From Ectobius pallidus (lineage: Eukaryota > Arthropoda > Insecta > Blattodea > Ectobiidae), in contig CAXKWD010000003.1 in the NCBI GenBank assembly GCA_964059195.1, forward strand, positions 197,060,174-197,124,173: a stretch of 64,000 nucleotides of DNA. Direction: 5' to 3'. Shown here one piece after another: positions 44,300 to 56,130 of this stretch. A program made the position numbers and the translations under genes. Position 1 is the first letter of the stretch, and the number at the start of each line of letters is the position of its first letter. The notes beneath the pieces are model-generated. The model was not told the DNA's origin, did not search any database, and saw only the letters and a list, made by a program, of their open reading frames with translations.

Positions 44300-47200
44300 A
44301 CTCCTCGTGATATTAAACGGCGTCATGTTAGAGTTAGTTAGAAGCCTGCGTCCACACAAGACAGTCTGTGTTGGATCGCTCTGCATTTTCGCGCCAGTTG
44401 CAAGACAATAGCATAATCGGTTATTGTTCTTAAACTGCGAATAAATACATAATACTTACTCATACAAGTATTATCGTGTGCGAGTACTTAAATTACACTA
44501 ATTACAGTCATTTCATTAATCTCGGCTTCATAGATCCGTCGTGAAGTTCGTCTATAGTTGAGAGCATTGTGCAACTCCACGAGGTCACAGTGAATCGGCT
44601 ATTCTGTGTATTATTCTCCAGATATCAGTGTTAAATCATCTTAAAAGGAACACAGAAATACTTACGAGCATTTTGATATATAATTCAGTACTGGCATAAA
44701 TTCCTTACATTTATCGCCACGTGTCCAGATTACCGCCAAAACGCATTCCATTGTTCATTGCAGATTTGGCAATCCTAATTTATCTTATTTGTTATTCAGT
44801 TTATTAATCATTTAATTCAGTGCATCTATTTAGCCTATATTGTGTGATAATAAAGTTCCATCGTTTATTACATGTTAAAGGTTTTGTTCCAATATTACAT
44901 TCCGAGGATCACTGAATCCAGCATCCTGCGATATAAGTCCACTTAGCTCTACTCCTTTTATTATTGTTTTAAGGCAATAATTGGTCCTCCGCTATCAGAG
45001 ATTCTTTCTAACATCCCTACCCATCACTTCCCTCTACGGCAGGGTCATATGCCGTTCTTGTACCCAACAACTTTAGTAGACGCTTTCTGAAACAGCTGCT
45101 TGTCGGACTGGATTTTAGCAACCTTTGCCGCTAAAATTGTATAAAACTGCATTCAAACTGCATTCAAAATGAAGTTTTATCGGCCTAGTTCGCTAAAGTC
45201 GTCCTGGCAATCTATAAACAAAATCCAGATGATACTGAGCAGTGACAAAAACTTTAACATGGATTTACGCAAATATTTGGTCATAAAACAACAAATTTAA
45301 GCCAACAAGTTTCTTTATGATAATCAGAAATTTTACGAGGGTTTTTCGAAAAACACGGTGGTTTACTTCGTCATAATAACAAGAAATATAAGCCACTTGC
45401 TCCTGTCTTCAAGAGGCCCAAACTGTAGACCACCTATTATACAGATGCAGTAAACTCCAACAACAGAGAGACAATTTAAAAAAGCATATTGCAATCAAAC
45501 ACGGGCAATGGCCGGTTCCTCCAGATCAACTCATTGCGAAACACTATACATCATTTAAACGCTTTATACACGCAATAGACTTCAGTTCATTATAGTTAAT
45601 AATAATACAGGTTTAGATAACACAGCTGTACAATGATAGAATTTTATAAGAAAATTGTAATTTATTAGAATTTGCTCAGAAACTATTACCTTAATGATTT
45701 AATGTATCTAACATTGTAGATACTTGTATATACTTAATTTTTTTTAATGAGACATAGCATGTAGTATTGCGGCACTTAAGCAATGGAACATGCTGTATTA
45801 ATTCAATAAAAAAAATATAAAAAAGCCAACAACTTTTCACATGTTGATTCACAAGAGAAGCATTGCTTACCATGGATGCGCCAGCCTTTAATGCAATAAT
45901 ATATTCCTTCTCATAGTCTACTGCTGCCGTGAAGATGCTGGCAGCAGCTCCAATTCATTGCTTCTGGCTAAGATTGAAATTTCTTCGGAATTATCATTCA
46001 TATTTTCACAAGCTTTTCATAAATACTAGTTCGTATGCATTATTGTTCACAAACAAGCGATTCATATATTATGCATCTATACCGCATTTCGTATTTATAC
46101 GGTTCATTGTTGTCCTACTATTCAGGCGGCTGTGAGAATATGACGTTAACAAATGGCTGACTACCTTTCATTATAATTAATTATATGGTATTTTTTTATT
46201 TCGTATACTTTAGAAAGCTTTTACTACAAAACATTGTATGCACCACGTACGCAAAAACTTTATCGAACTCATCCAGTATTTTAGCCTTGGCTTACGCCTC
46301 GGCCGCTATACTAGATTCGTCCCGCTGAAGTGTTATTTAGCGTTTTTGATACATAAATAGCTATTCACACTGTAACGTGTTTTTATCTACAGCGGTCCAC
46401 TAAAGTATTCCCAACATGTTGGTTATGGTTATTCATAATAAGCCTATAGTAGAGAACGGATGTCACTTGTCACTTGTGTAAGGTGAAATGCTTGATACTG
46501 GATATCCGAATGACTTTTCAAATACTGTTTGATAGCTATAATTATTATGTAGAAATAATCATATATTTTAGAACAGTGCTCTTCTGTGGAAACTCACGTG
46601 AGAGCAAAGAGAAGTCTTTGTCACAAGTATAAATTGTCATCGATTTAGTAAAAAACCTCTGAAGAGCGGTTTAGAATCCACTGGAGATACTGTGCCTTTC
46701 CTTATACTGAAGTCATTCCTCGAATGTAACAGAGGATAAAGTCTCTTCTGCCTTTGTAGTCCAGGCAAAGAAGGCCAAAAAAGACTGAGAAGAACAACAA
46801 AAATTATTTAGTTTTGAAATTTGTCAGTTACCAGAGGAAGTGAGATGAACAACTTAGCAGAAGGTGGGGGAGCATTGGAATGTTAGGATTTTGAGTAATC
46901 TTAACGAAGTTCATTTTGCTGGCAAACCTTTAAAAAAAACTACATGTTTTGAGGTACTACCTTCCATGAATGAACAAATAAATTGGTCAGTTACAAAGAA
47001 ATCAGAAACATGACTTTTGCCCATTTTCCTATTACGGTACGAGAATCCATCAATACAAGGTTAAGACAATGGACAAAGCAATGTGCCCATTTTTTACACT
47101 AATAATAGCCGTGGGCATCTTGCAGGCCTATCAAAGCAAACTGAAAGGACATTTTTTCCCCAATGGATCACGAATTGTTTTATAATGAATTCCAGTTGAA

Positions 47201-47436
47201 TGAAAATTGATTGAGCATCTGCAACAGGCAGTTTTCAAAGAGCAACGAAATTGCTTCCACTAAATTATCATGAAATGAACGTAAAACCACAGAAATTTGT
47301 TCCTGATGTCCGCTACAGATATATCATGAGAAGGAATTGAAACATACTTATTACTTGCTAAAATTTTAATTTATTCTACAAAAACATTCTTAAAAGAGAA
47401 AGTGTGACCATTATTAATGGACTAATGAGAATATTA
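44300..47436. other. 3.1-kb unassigned interval
   Basis: No frame above about 70 codons with recognisable motifs, and no terminal repeats that I could pair. It may hold old decayed elements or intron. CAGCGGTCCACTAAAG near 46393 looks like a transposon tip but I found no partner. Confidence 0.45.
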
Positions 47437-47501
47437 TGAGGTAGATCATTAAGAGCAATTAATCATAGGAGAGAGGTTCCATCTGGCGCTGTGAATGAAA
47501 C

Positions 47502-47552
47502 TCCGGCTACCCCAGTTGGTAGAGCGGCGACACGGATAGCCGAAAATCGGAG
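47502..47552 (+). pseudogene. tRNA-like core, T-arm deleted
   Basis: TCCGGCT acceptor start and the CCCAGTTGGTAGAGC D-arm are present; the T-arm and B box are missing before TCGGAGGA. It cannot form a tRNA. Confidence 0.7.
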
Positions 47553-47800
47553 GAAATTTTCTCCTGTAATATTCTCATGAAGTGTCTAATAGAGATAATA
47601 ATCTGTGGCTTATGAATGCATACATGTACCTTGAATTTTACTGTACAATAACAGTGAAAGCCCGGTCACAAAAATCAGTAATTTGTGTGCCTCACAGAAC
47701 TGCATTTGACATAACTTGTCTGTCAGTGAGCTGGACCATTAAGGTCAATTAAGACCATTAATCATATGAGAGAGGTTCCATCTATCGCTGTGAAGTGAAC

Positions 47801-47871
47801 TCCGGCTAGCTCAATTGGTAGACTGGCGCTACGGAGAGCCAAAGGTCCTGGGTTCGAGTCCCATTGTCGGA
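47801..47871 (+). pseudogene. tRNA-like core with A and B boxes
   Basis: TCCGGCTAGCTCAATTGGTA gives the acceptor strand and D-arm. GGTCCTGGGTTCGAGTCCCA gives the variable loop and T-arm with a perfect B box. The anticodon stem TGGC/GCCA holds an oversized loop, so I treat it as a SINE head or pseudo-tRNA. Confidence 0.65.
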
Positions 47872-47944
47872 GTAAATTTTCTTCTATAATATTCACCTGA
47901 AGTGTCTAACAGGGACGATAATCTGTGGTTCTTGAATACATATA

Positions 47945-48443
47945 TCCAGCTGGAGTAGACCTAATAGTTTTTTTTTTTTACCTATTATCGAACTGACGTT
48001 TTAAAAGCTGATCATATTTAGAAAGTAGTTCTATTACTTGTAAATACGGTAGGCCTACACTGTCATGGGATTCTTATTTTCATTGTTATCTCTTAATGAC
48101 CTGCCTTCTTTTGCAATGATTTGCTTATTTTTTCTTCCTTCTTAGAAAGAAAATATGTTTCCTTGCTTCAATCTAGCAGCACATCAATTGGTGTACTTTT
48201 GTCATGGGTTGACTAGGATTGTACGGCCTATCAGTTAATCTCGGTAATTCTTTACTTTGGAAATATTCATTAGCTCTAAGCCAATTTATGAAACTTACAC
48301 AGAGCAATGTGGTGCTTTAACTCGTGTAATATTTGAGCCAAAATATCCGCAAGCAGAAAACCGAGTCCAACATTTTACTCTATTCCGACGAGTCATATTT
48401 TCAATACCAGCTAGCTTGGAATGACCGTAGTTACCTCCAATAT
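47945..48443. other. Unassigned interval
   Basis: Nothing recognised. Confidence 0.4.
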
Positions 48444-48445
48444 TC

Positions 48446-48490
48446 TATGAAGAAGAAAAAAAAGAAGAAAAAAAAGAAGAAGAAAACAAA
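48446..48490. repeat. Purine microsatellite (AAG/AAAAG)
   Basis: Uninterrupted A/G tract of about 45 bp built from GAAGAAG and AAAAAAG blocks. Confidence 0.9.
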
Positions 48491-48491
48491 A

Positions 48492-49344
48492 CAATTGTGC
48501 TGGTAAGATTCTTCTCTTGTTCTGTCTTCCCCATCAGACTTATTAATTTTATTATTATTATTGAATTTACAGGGTGGCAAGGTTCTGTGGGTACTGCTGC
48601 TGGTATATTGAATGAATTAAGAGCTTTTGTTGGTATAAAGAATAAATGCATGAATGTACGATGCACCTATCTTTCAATGCTACAATCTTTCATCACCTTT
48701 TCATTTCTTTAGAATTTTTGGTTCACAATGTTCCTCCAAAAACTGCGAGAATTGGCAAATCCATTGTACGCTACACCAAATTCGATGTTGTATAGTGCAA
48801 CAAATGTTTTGCAATGTAACTACAGTACGGTCGTTTCCCGGAAGAATATTCAGCCGCCAATTGCGTGTAAAGAGACAGAAACACTTCATTGTATGCTGGG
48901 TTCTGCCGGATCACTGAACTAACGCTTAACCATCTCCACAACAGAGTTAGGGTATCCAAAGCTCAAATCAAGGATGGGAGGTGGTACTTGAAGTTCATTG
49001 CATTTCCCTAGATGACTCTAACAGGAGAGCAGTCATCGTACCAATCAGTAGGAAGAACAATTATACGAGGGCAATATTAGATCTAGTGTTCGCTTTGAAA
49101 GAAACCTAAAAGAGACAGAGGAGGTATATTAAGAAAGAAGGAAACAAAGCTACCCCTGTATGAGCTATTAAAAGACATAATACAGAAACCTTAAAGGCCA
49201 ATGTCGGAAGTTCTCAGCAGAAAATGTTACTCTACAAAGGCTTCAAAGCAAGTTTTATGACATTGGACCTTTTAGAACCAAGCCACAGATATTACATCTG
49301 AGGTCTTCTATTTGGGACAAAACTTAACCTCCTTAAACTGAACT
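48492..49344. other. Unassigned interval
   Basis: Overlapping frames of 60-87 codons on both strands (48497-48959) show no recognisable motif; none is called. Confidence 0.45.
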
Positions 49345-49345
49345 A

Positions 49346-49566
49346 AATTCCGTGGCGCTACATCCCTGGAGGCACTAAGGCTACCATCCGACAGCTGCGT
49401 CATCTACCCTAGCCAGATGACACGATTGGGTAATGTGGTCAGCATTCTGACACTCATGGCTGTTAATGTTGGTTTCCGTGACCGGAGCCGTTCTTTCTCA
49501 ATCAAGTAGCTCTTCAGTTTGTATCCTGAGGCTTATTGCATCCCATTCCAGACCTCCCTATCTAAG
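49346..49566 (-). mobile_element. SINE fragment, family S3 (reverse)
   Basis: CTAAATTCCGTGGCGCTAC and ATGTGGTCAGCATTC-like blocks through CCATTCCAGACCTCCCTA are the reverse complement, in order, of 37190-37415. Confidence 0.72.
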
Positions 49567-49569
49567 AAA

Positions 49570-49912
49570 AATCCGAGGAGGTACACACCAAAAACATCTT
49601 AGAAAACCAAGCCCATGAGTTTAAGAAAAGTTTCATAACAAATGTTGGGAGATATTGCAGATTGGCTGTTTAGCTATTACATTCCTCCCATATAATACAT
49701 AATAACTAAATAAGCCCACAACATCCCTAGCGGGCAAGGGCCTCCTACCTTCCGTAGGGCTAGCTCAGTCAAACTCATAGGGAGAGCTAGTCCCTGTGAG
49801 CTTTGATGTAACTCTTTTTCCTAAATTATTCTGTATCTAGCTATATATACACATCTACTGTATCACTTCCACTCTTTATGTCACACCTCACTTTACTTTA
49901 CTTTTATTCTAC
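49570..49912. other. Unassigned interval
   Basis: Nothing recognised. Confidence 0.4.
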
Positions 49913-49914
49913 CT

Positions 49915-50365
49915 TTTAATCCACCGCTGTGGCTCAGGGGATGCGTCCAATCTTCTCACGCAGCGGGCCCGGGTTCGATTCCTGGTCGGGACAAGTTACC
50001 TAGGTGAGGTTTTTTCTGTGGTTTTTCCTCATCTTTGAGACAAATGTCGGGTAACTTTAGGCCCTTGTGGTCCCCAGATATCATCTGGCCGTCATTATCA
50101 TCTTCATCCCATCCTCGCCTTGTTTGGAGTGAGTGTGTGTGTGAATGGTGTGTCTCGTCCTATGTGTTCGTGTTGTCTCGGAGGTGGCCCCGGCATTGGG
50201 CTGATCACTCATCCGGGGAGGACCTCCATGTCCTTGTCTGGTCAAAAAAGTATGTATGTGATCCACAGATAATCCCTCTCCCGACAGGTCGCGGCCCTGT
50301 AAGGCCCGGGCGGCTTGGGTCGCTTAAATCCTAAAAGGGAGAGGTAAAACTACGATAAAGAAAGA
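49915..50365 (+). mobile_element. SINE, family S2 (full-length type with tRNA-like head)
   Basis: ACCGCTGTGGCTCAGGGG is an A box and GGGTTCGATTCC a B box. The GAGGTTTTTTCTGTGG, TTTTTCCTCA central domain follows, then about 280 bp of body and an AAAG-repeat tail (50355-50370). The central domain ties it to 28165-28548 and 41706-41985, though the 3' bodies differ. Confidence 0.75.
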
Positions 50366-50489
50366 AAGAAGAACATTAGTTCTTTCCATGTTTTCCTGTC
50401 CTTACCTGAAGAAAAATGACCAAAGTATGTGAGATTTAACTTGGCAAAAGCACCTGGCCTGCTGTTTGGGTTGGGAGTATTCCACCACT

Positions 50490-50906
50490 GAGGATATTAT
50501 AGGAAAAAAAGATTCCTCCGACACTGGGACTTGAATATTCTCATGTAATGTCCAACAAGTACAATAATCTGTGGTTCATGAATGCTTATATATCTATCTT
50601 GAATGTTAACTGTACAATAACAGTGGGATCCCGGTCAAAAAAATCACTACTTAGTGTGCCTCACAGTACTGCATATGACATAACTTGTCTGTGTGTGAGG
50701 TAGACCATTAGGACAATTAGTCATAGGAGAGAAGTTCCATCTGGCGCTGTGAATTGAACTCCGGCTTAGCTCAGTTGGTAGAGCATTGGCGCGAATAGCC
50801 AAAGGTCCTGGGTTCAAGTCCAAGTGTCGGAGGAATTTTTCTCCTATGATATTCTCATGTAATGTCCAACAGAGACAATAATCTGTGGTTCATGAATGCT
50901 TATATA
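50490..50906 (+). repeat. tRNA-derived tandem units, second array
   Basis: A partial unit (50490-50600) is followed by a complete one. At the left edge the T-arm half of the tRNA-like core is inverted (CTCCGACACTGGGACTTGAA), which indicates a rearranged junction. The array is cut at the right by the mariner at 50907. Confidence 0.72.
50760..50831 (+). pseudogene. tRNA-like core, best preserved copy
   Basis: TCCGGCT pairs with TGTCGGA in six of seven positions. GCTCAGTTGGTAGAGC forms the D-arm, TTGGC and GCCAA form a five-pair anticodon stem, and CTGGGTTCAAGTCC gives the T-arm with one mismatch. The seven-nt loop GCGAATA would read GAA (Phe) but lacks T33, so a functional tRNA is doubtful. 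Confidence 0.6.
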
Positions 50907-52400
50907 TAGAGTGCTTCAGAAAAATGTATACACACTTTGAAGTGTCATAGAAAATCTATTTTTTGTTTATTATTTTTATTTTTTATTTTTTGTTTCACCA
51001 CTGACTCCGTACATCGTTCCAAAGTGTCCAAAGAGATTTCTGCGCACACCGTTTGAATCTCATTCCAAAGTGTGCCTAGGTTACGTGGTTTACGTTTGAA
51101 CACATCTTTTACTGTGCCCCATAAGAAGAAATTCAGCGGTGTTAGGTCTGGAGAGCGTACAGGAAACTCTATTGGCTCTCTGCGTCCTATCCACTGCCTT
51201 GACAAATTTCGGTCCAGGTATGCTCGTACGTCCTTATGACTGTGCGGCGGAGTGCCGTCTTGTTGGTAATAAAACCGTATAATGCACGAATGGCAGGGAA
51301 TATGGAATGAGCAAGCATTGTTTGGTACTTTTCATTGTTGGATGATTATGGCACATCTGTTGGATGATAGTTGAATCTATTCTACTGCCATCTGTTGAAG
51401 AAATATCACATTACTTTCTCCCAGAAATTTAACCTTGTAGAGCGGGAAATAAATTTTCTATAAAAGTTCAAAGTGTGTATACCGATGGGTGACAGGCAGA
51501 ACATCTTAAGCGCCATTTACATTTTTTTTCAGGAGGAGCAAAAAACGTTTTGCTTAATATTTATTAAGCCGAACTGAATAAAATTTTGTCTGTATGCAGC
51601 TGGGAGGATCACAGGTACATATACATCAGCGTTGTTTCTTGAAACTGATTATTACTTGCCGAAAAGGTTCTTAAGATGTTTTGCCGGTAACTACATTGTT
51701 GGTGTAAGTTATCTTACAGTTACTTGAGATGTTCTGGCGGGCATCGTTTTCTTCAGGCTAGTACTTAAGATGTTCTGCTAGAGAACTTTTAAGGGTATTA
51801 TTTTCCAACTTAGTGAAATATTTACATGAGTTTCAATAGCCTTGGATGTCTGGTAGGGAGTTTTAAGTTTCTGGGATAATATAAGACTTATTAACATATT
51901 AATATCTAATGAGTATGTTTTTAATGATAGTGTTCACATAACTAGCCTATACACATTTAAGTGATTGAACTTATAATAATAAAACAATTTATAAAACATT
52001 AAAGCAAGAAGCTACAAAATACAGATAATATTAAGAAATAAAGTACATTAATGTGTTTGAAAGAAAAATTAATCAAAATTCAATTTAGAGTTACTTCTTT
52101 ATCCTCCTCATCGGTTACTGGCCAATATTCTTCAATTGTGGTTAATGAAATGTTTTTCGTTGCAAAAAATTATAAAATACGTATAACTTGTAAATAGAAT
52201 GCAGTATGTTAAGAATATAATTAGAATACAGAACTAAGTTAATCACAATTCTATTTAAATTAGCTTATTCGTCCTCATCAGTTTCAGGCAAACAGTCTCT
52301 AACTGAGTGTTTGGTGGTCAATGAAAGGAGTTCTCCATTATATTTATTTGGTATAGTTCCTTTAGAGCATAGATGTATTACGTTTTTCTGAAACACTCTG
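50907..52400 (-). mobile_element. mariner-type element (DD41D-like), degenerate
   Basis: The ends TAGAGTGCTTCAGAAAAA and, inverted, CAGAGTGTTTCAGAAAAA lie next to TA (50905-50906 and 52401-52402). The minus strand carries the C-terminal third of a transposase near the left end. The right 900 bp holds two related blocks of about 170 bp (52015-52160 and 52200-52340) and repeats of CTTAAGATGTTCTG, which probably belong to another insertion. Confidence 0.75.
50945..51290 (-). pseudogene. mariner transposase C-terminus, catalytic D changed to N
   Basis: The frame reads YYQQDGTPPHSHKDVRAYL, EPIEFPVRSPDLTPLNFFLW and GTVKDVFKRKPRNL. The D of QQDGTPPH is the second catalytic Asp of the IS630/Tc1/mariner DDD triad. 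Counting to the position after LTPL gives 41 intervening residues, the DD41D spacing. That position is Asn here and Asp in the related copy at 56568-57065. The N-terminal DNA-binding half is missing. Confidence 0.78.
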
Positions 52401-52804
52401 TATCTATTCCACCACTGATTTACGGATGATATCGAAGGTATTTTTCATTTGCCGTCAGGTCCCCAAACAAAATATGAGTGAATGTACCTCTCTCTCTCCC
52501 TCTCTTTCTCTTTCTCTTTCTTTCCAGAAACCTTTGCCAACTTAAGTTTCTCAGTCTTTTAGGGCACTATATTGTGAATTAAAATTTTAATCGAATTGTA
52601 ACTAATTTTTCAACATATTTATAGAACCTATGCATTCCGGATTCGTGCGATATGATTTATCAATAAACTTTATATTTCTGTTGCCTGTAAAATTATTTAA
52701 AAAAGGAGATACCAACACGAAAAGAATTGATTCCAACATGTCAACAGAAGATTCTTCTTTACTACTAGCATGATTTACATGTTTCCTTGACATGTTTGTT
52801 ACAG

Positions 52805-52943
52805 ACTGTGGCCAACTACATCGGCGCTAACAGAACTCTGCAGTACGTGCCGGGGGCTAAGATTCACTGGGCGGGGGGCAGATCCGACCCGCCCCCGGAC
52901 ACCCCCACCTGTGGATTTGATGGTAGCCTCTGTCCTGACAATT
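52805..52943 (+). CDS. Isolated exon: receptor-type guanylate cyclase, juxtamembrane ectodomain
   Basis: An exon-like block with acceptor TTTGTTACAG and a perfect donor GTAAGT, starting in phase 0 and ending after the first base of a codon. It encodes TVANYIGANRTLQYVPGAKI, HWAGGRSDPPPDTP and TCGFDGSLCPDN. The HWAGGR, PPPDTP, CGFDGSLC sequence just before the membrane is characteristic of natriuretic-peptide-type receptor guanylate cyclases (insect Gyc32E/Gyc76C relatives), where paired Cys close a juxtamembrane loop. G+C content is far above its surroundings, as expected for a constrained exon. I found no neighbouring exon in the window, so the flanking introns must be long. The paralogue cannot be named. 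Confidence 0.75.
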
Positions 52944-52945
52944 GT

Positions 52946-53298
52946 AAGTATCTTACGACTTCCTACAATTCATGTAAAGGCGCAATTCTAAAGAATAAGA
53001 AGTAGGCATGCTTGTGAAAATGTAAAAGCAATATTCCTGAAATGCAAGCTAAACTTTGATTGCTAATTTCAGTAACTTCATTTTTTCAGCATTGTCAGAT
53101 TAAAATTGATATATCTTCTGACCTATCAAGGATACCTGCATGAAATTTGGAAGACACATGCTATAAACCTTTCTAAAACGTTTCTTTATGATAGAACTTT
53201 GCTAATTGATTTCATAGTAAAACATTGTCTGTTTTTAAAAGAAAGGAGAAACATTTTTCTTAAGCTTTATTTATTTATTTATTTATTTTACAAATGTA
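52946..53298. other. Downstream flank (intron) of the guanylate cyclase-like exon
   Basis: No recognised feature besides a TTTA run at 53265-53290. Confidence 0.45.
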
Positions 53299-53299
53299 G

Positions 53300-53735
53300 G
53301 AACTAATAACATCTGAGTGTTCGAAAACAGGGTGCTTAGGAAAATATTTGAGCCTAAGAGAGATGAAAATGGGGACTGGAGAACAAAACGACGAGCTTCA
53401 TAACCTGTACTCGTCAGTGGATATAGTAAGGGAATTAAACCACGGAGGATGAAATGGGCTGGACATGTTGCGCGCATCCAAAGACATATCTCAAACTTAT
53501 TGACTGGAGACCTGAAGGAAAAAGACCACTTGGAAGACCTAAATGTAGGTAGGAGGACAATATTAGGATAGATTTAAGAGAAGTAGGATTTGTGAGGGAT
53601 GATTGGATGGAGTTAGCACAGAATAGGGTTTAATGGAGGGCTCAGGTAAGCGCGGCAATGAACCTTCGGGTTCCATAAAATATATAATATTACTTAGCTT
53701 GCTGAGGAATTGTCTGTTGCCATTGAGTAAGTAAG
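53300..53735 (+). pseudogene. RTE-like LINE 3' fragment, copy B
   Basis: In broken frames it reads VLRKIFEPKRDENGDW and MKWAGHVARI-like text, matching copy A (36455-37150). The 3' UTR (GCGCGGCAATGAACCTTCGG, GTTCCATAAAATATATAATA) ends in GAGTAAGTAAG. Frameshifts and stops are present. Confidence 0.78.
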
Positions 53736-53739
53736 GGAC

Positions 53740-54835
53740 TAATAACAAAATTCCTTTTTAGACAATTTGCACAGCATTATTTTACAAGTAAAATGTACAA
53801 AGTGTACGAATTTATCTTTGAAAATAGCTTACATATATCGACCTTATTAAATCCCTGTTTGGAAGCCTTTGTTTTTAAAAGCTGTTCCCAATAATTTTTC
53901 CAATTTTTTGTTTACTTTAAGTTACTAAAGCTAAGAGCACTCAATAGGCCTATACAAAAGATAAAATTTTACACCAAAAAGTTATAAAAATACTTTCCAT
54001 CCCCTTAAGGGTACAATATTATTCTCGGCTAATATAGTCGGTAAACTTAATGGTTAATATGCTGGATCGTCACGCTGAAGGTCCGGAGTTCAAATCACTG
54101 CTGTTAATATATAGTTTTTTTTCTCCCATTTAAGTTTCGAGAACGTTCAAGAAAATGATTTTCGAGTGCGTGAAACAATCTGGCCTGACCTTCATAGCAC
54201 GTGATGTTCTTTGCTAGTTCATCCTGTACAGACCGTGTAAAAACATCTAAGTTAACTCGCATCTTTCAATAGTGAAGACCCAACAGCGATATTCTGTGAG
54301 TTACATACTATTACTTAATTAATATTTCATAACTATAAAAACAAATACTTTATTCGCTTTATTTTTGTTTTCAATAGTTACGGTCTATTATGAACCGCAT
54401 AGTTTGGAATGAATAGTACATTATATGCATTTTCTTCTGCTCTTACTCCATTGTTACCGGCGGACGATAGCTAAACTATTTTCACTCTAAGAACAAAGCT
54501 CAACCAAACAAAACTCAGTATAACTGTCTCACTCTAGCGTATTACTCGTGTGACTTAAGAGTGAGACAGACTTAGTGGTTTTTGTTTACTTTAGCTTTGT
54601 TCTTACAGTAAAAACAGAATATCTGCGCGTGTTTGTCTCTGGTCTTACCGATCGCGTTATAAAACTTTAACTTTGTGATAGTACATTATGATGTTATAGC
54701 TGTTGTTAACTTTGGGAACCAGAGTGATTCACAACGATCGCAATATGGACTTAACTATTTGTCTTTCGTGCGAACCTAAGAATGTCTTTAAAGAGTAAAA
54801 TGCAGTTTATTGTGTTATATTTGTAATGCGATGTT
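53740..54835. other. Unassigned interval
   Basis: Nothing firmly recognised. CTCACTCTAGCGTATTAC and GTGAGACAGACTTAGTG suggest a decayed inverted repeat around 54480-54610: a TAAGAACAAAGCTCAA-like block on the left against TTTAGCTTTGTTCTTA on the right. Confidence 0.4.
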
Positions 54836-55063
54836 ATTTACTCAGTGGCAATTCCTAAGCAATCTAAAGGAATAAGTTATTATCTATTTTATGGAAACAG
54901 AAGGTTCATTGCCGATCTTACATGAGCCCGCCGTTAAATCTGTTCTTATATTGTCCTCCGAACCAAGGCTATGTTTTACAAGTAGTCGTTTCTCTTCAAG
55001 ACTCCTTGGCTTTCCTCCCCCATGCATGCAATAGGTCCAGCTCGTTTCATTCTTTGTGATTTA

Positions 55064-55933
55064 TGGCCGGTTTCTATAAACTCGCGAATTACCTATGGGT
55101 AAATTATCCCATGAACAGAATTTACACAAGGAAAACTCTTACGAACAGAAATAATTTAAAGATAACGATCACACACAGTTTTGGCGAGTTTCTAGATAAA
55201 AGTCCACTGGGTAAATATGAAAATGAGAGAAAAAATGTTTCTATAAACTAGGGCTAGATCTTCCAAAGGGTAAATCTTTGGGTTAATTTATCCTTTCATG
55301 GATGGCTGGATAAAATTTAACCTCTCGTAGGATAAATATGGCGGACGTGCACGGATTGCAGTACCTGTAAAATACAGTTTTAGAAGTGCTGAGATGATCT
55401 GTAATGTAGACTTTGTTTCTCCGTAATAGGATGGGCTTATCAGAATTTATATACATATTTCTTATTGGAATTTTCATGTACCGTACATTGTCGCTAATGA
55501 CTGTATTTGCCGGTATTTGGTAGCACTGAGTGTGCAAACATTGCAAACTAGAGTCGTACTTCTCATTTTCCCTCCTCTTACGCATTAGATCTCGACAGTA
55601 GTAGTATTTATATGAAGATAATGTTCTTCCGAACTAATTAGTATGATATATAGGCCTATTGCAAAACCATGTCTTGACTTGCAGTAGTGGAATCATAGGC
55701 TGAAACAATTACATCTCCGTTATTCAAGATGTGTTCTCAGTGTTCACCGTAGCTCATTGTCAGCGTGCTGGATTACGGTTCAAGAGATCCACTGTTCGAT
55801 CCTCGGCATGGTAGTATATATTATTTTTTATTTCCTCATTATACCATTAGTGCTCTGGTGGGTGATTCTGGAACTAAATTGTCCATTGGATAATTTACCC
55901 ATAGGTATTTCGCGAGTTTATAGAAACCGGGCA
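55064..55933. mobile_element. TTA-target MITE (PIF/Harbinger-like), 870 bp
   Basis: The ends TGGCCGGTTTCTATAAACTC and, inverted, TGCCCGGTTTCTATAAACTC lie between TTA duplicates (55061-55063 and 55934-55936). The insertion point is confirmed by alignment with the uninterrupted copy A. Inner words TACCTATGGGTAAATTATCC are also mirrored. No transposase. Confidence 0.87.
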
Positions 55934-55946
55934 TTAATGACCCTTA

Positions 55947-56130
55947 TGTCGGTTGTCGACCAAGAGCTAAGCTAACTTAGCTTAGCTTGGCTTACATACA
56001 GTGAGGGATTTCATGTACATTTATGCCGGATTTCATATGTAGTTTTGTCGGCACAACTACGTATGAAATACCGCACTGTATGTGAGCTAAGCTAAACTAA
56101 CTTAGCTTAGCTCTTGGTCGACAACCGGCT
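55947..56130. mobile_element. TTA-target palindromic MITE, 184 bp
   Basis: The ends TGTCGGTTGTCGACC and, inverted, AGCCGGTTGTCGACC lie between TTA duplicates (55944-55946 and 56131-56133). The inside is a hairpin rich in AGCTAAGC and ACTTAGCTTAGC. The empty site is confirmed by copy A. Confidence 0.87.

Larger units (their letters stand above)
47437..47940 (+). repeat. Tandem tRNA-derived units (two copies)
   Basis: Two consecutive units share flanks GGAGAGAGGTTCCATCT before and TCTAATAGAGATAATAATC-like after a tRNA-like core. Between the cores, the spacer CAATAACAGTGAAAGCCCGG to CATAACTTGTCTGTCAGTG is also found at 50620-50700. The family recurs at 50490-50906, so it behaves as a tandem or dispersed tRNA-derived repeat. 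Confidence 0.75.

Noticed and set aside
46393..46430. Possible transposon tip CAGCGGTCCACTAAAG
   Set aside because: No inverted partner or target duplication was found.
48497..48959. Cluster of overlapping frames on both strands
   Set aside because: Mutually overlapping, no motifs, low A+T bias alone explains them.
50760..50831. Functional tRNA-Phe gene
   Set aside because: The core folds, but it lacks T33, has mismatches, and is embedded in a repeated unit with obviously defective relatives.
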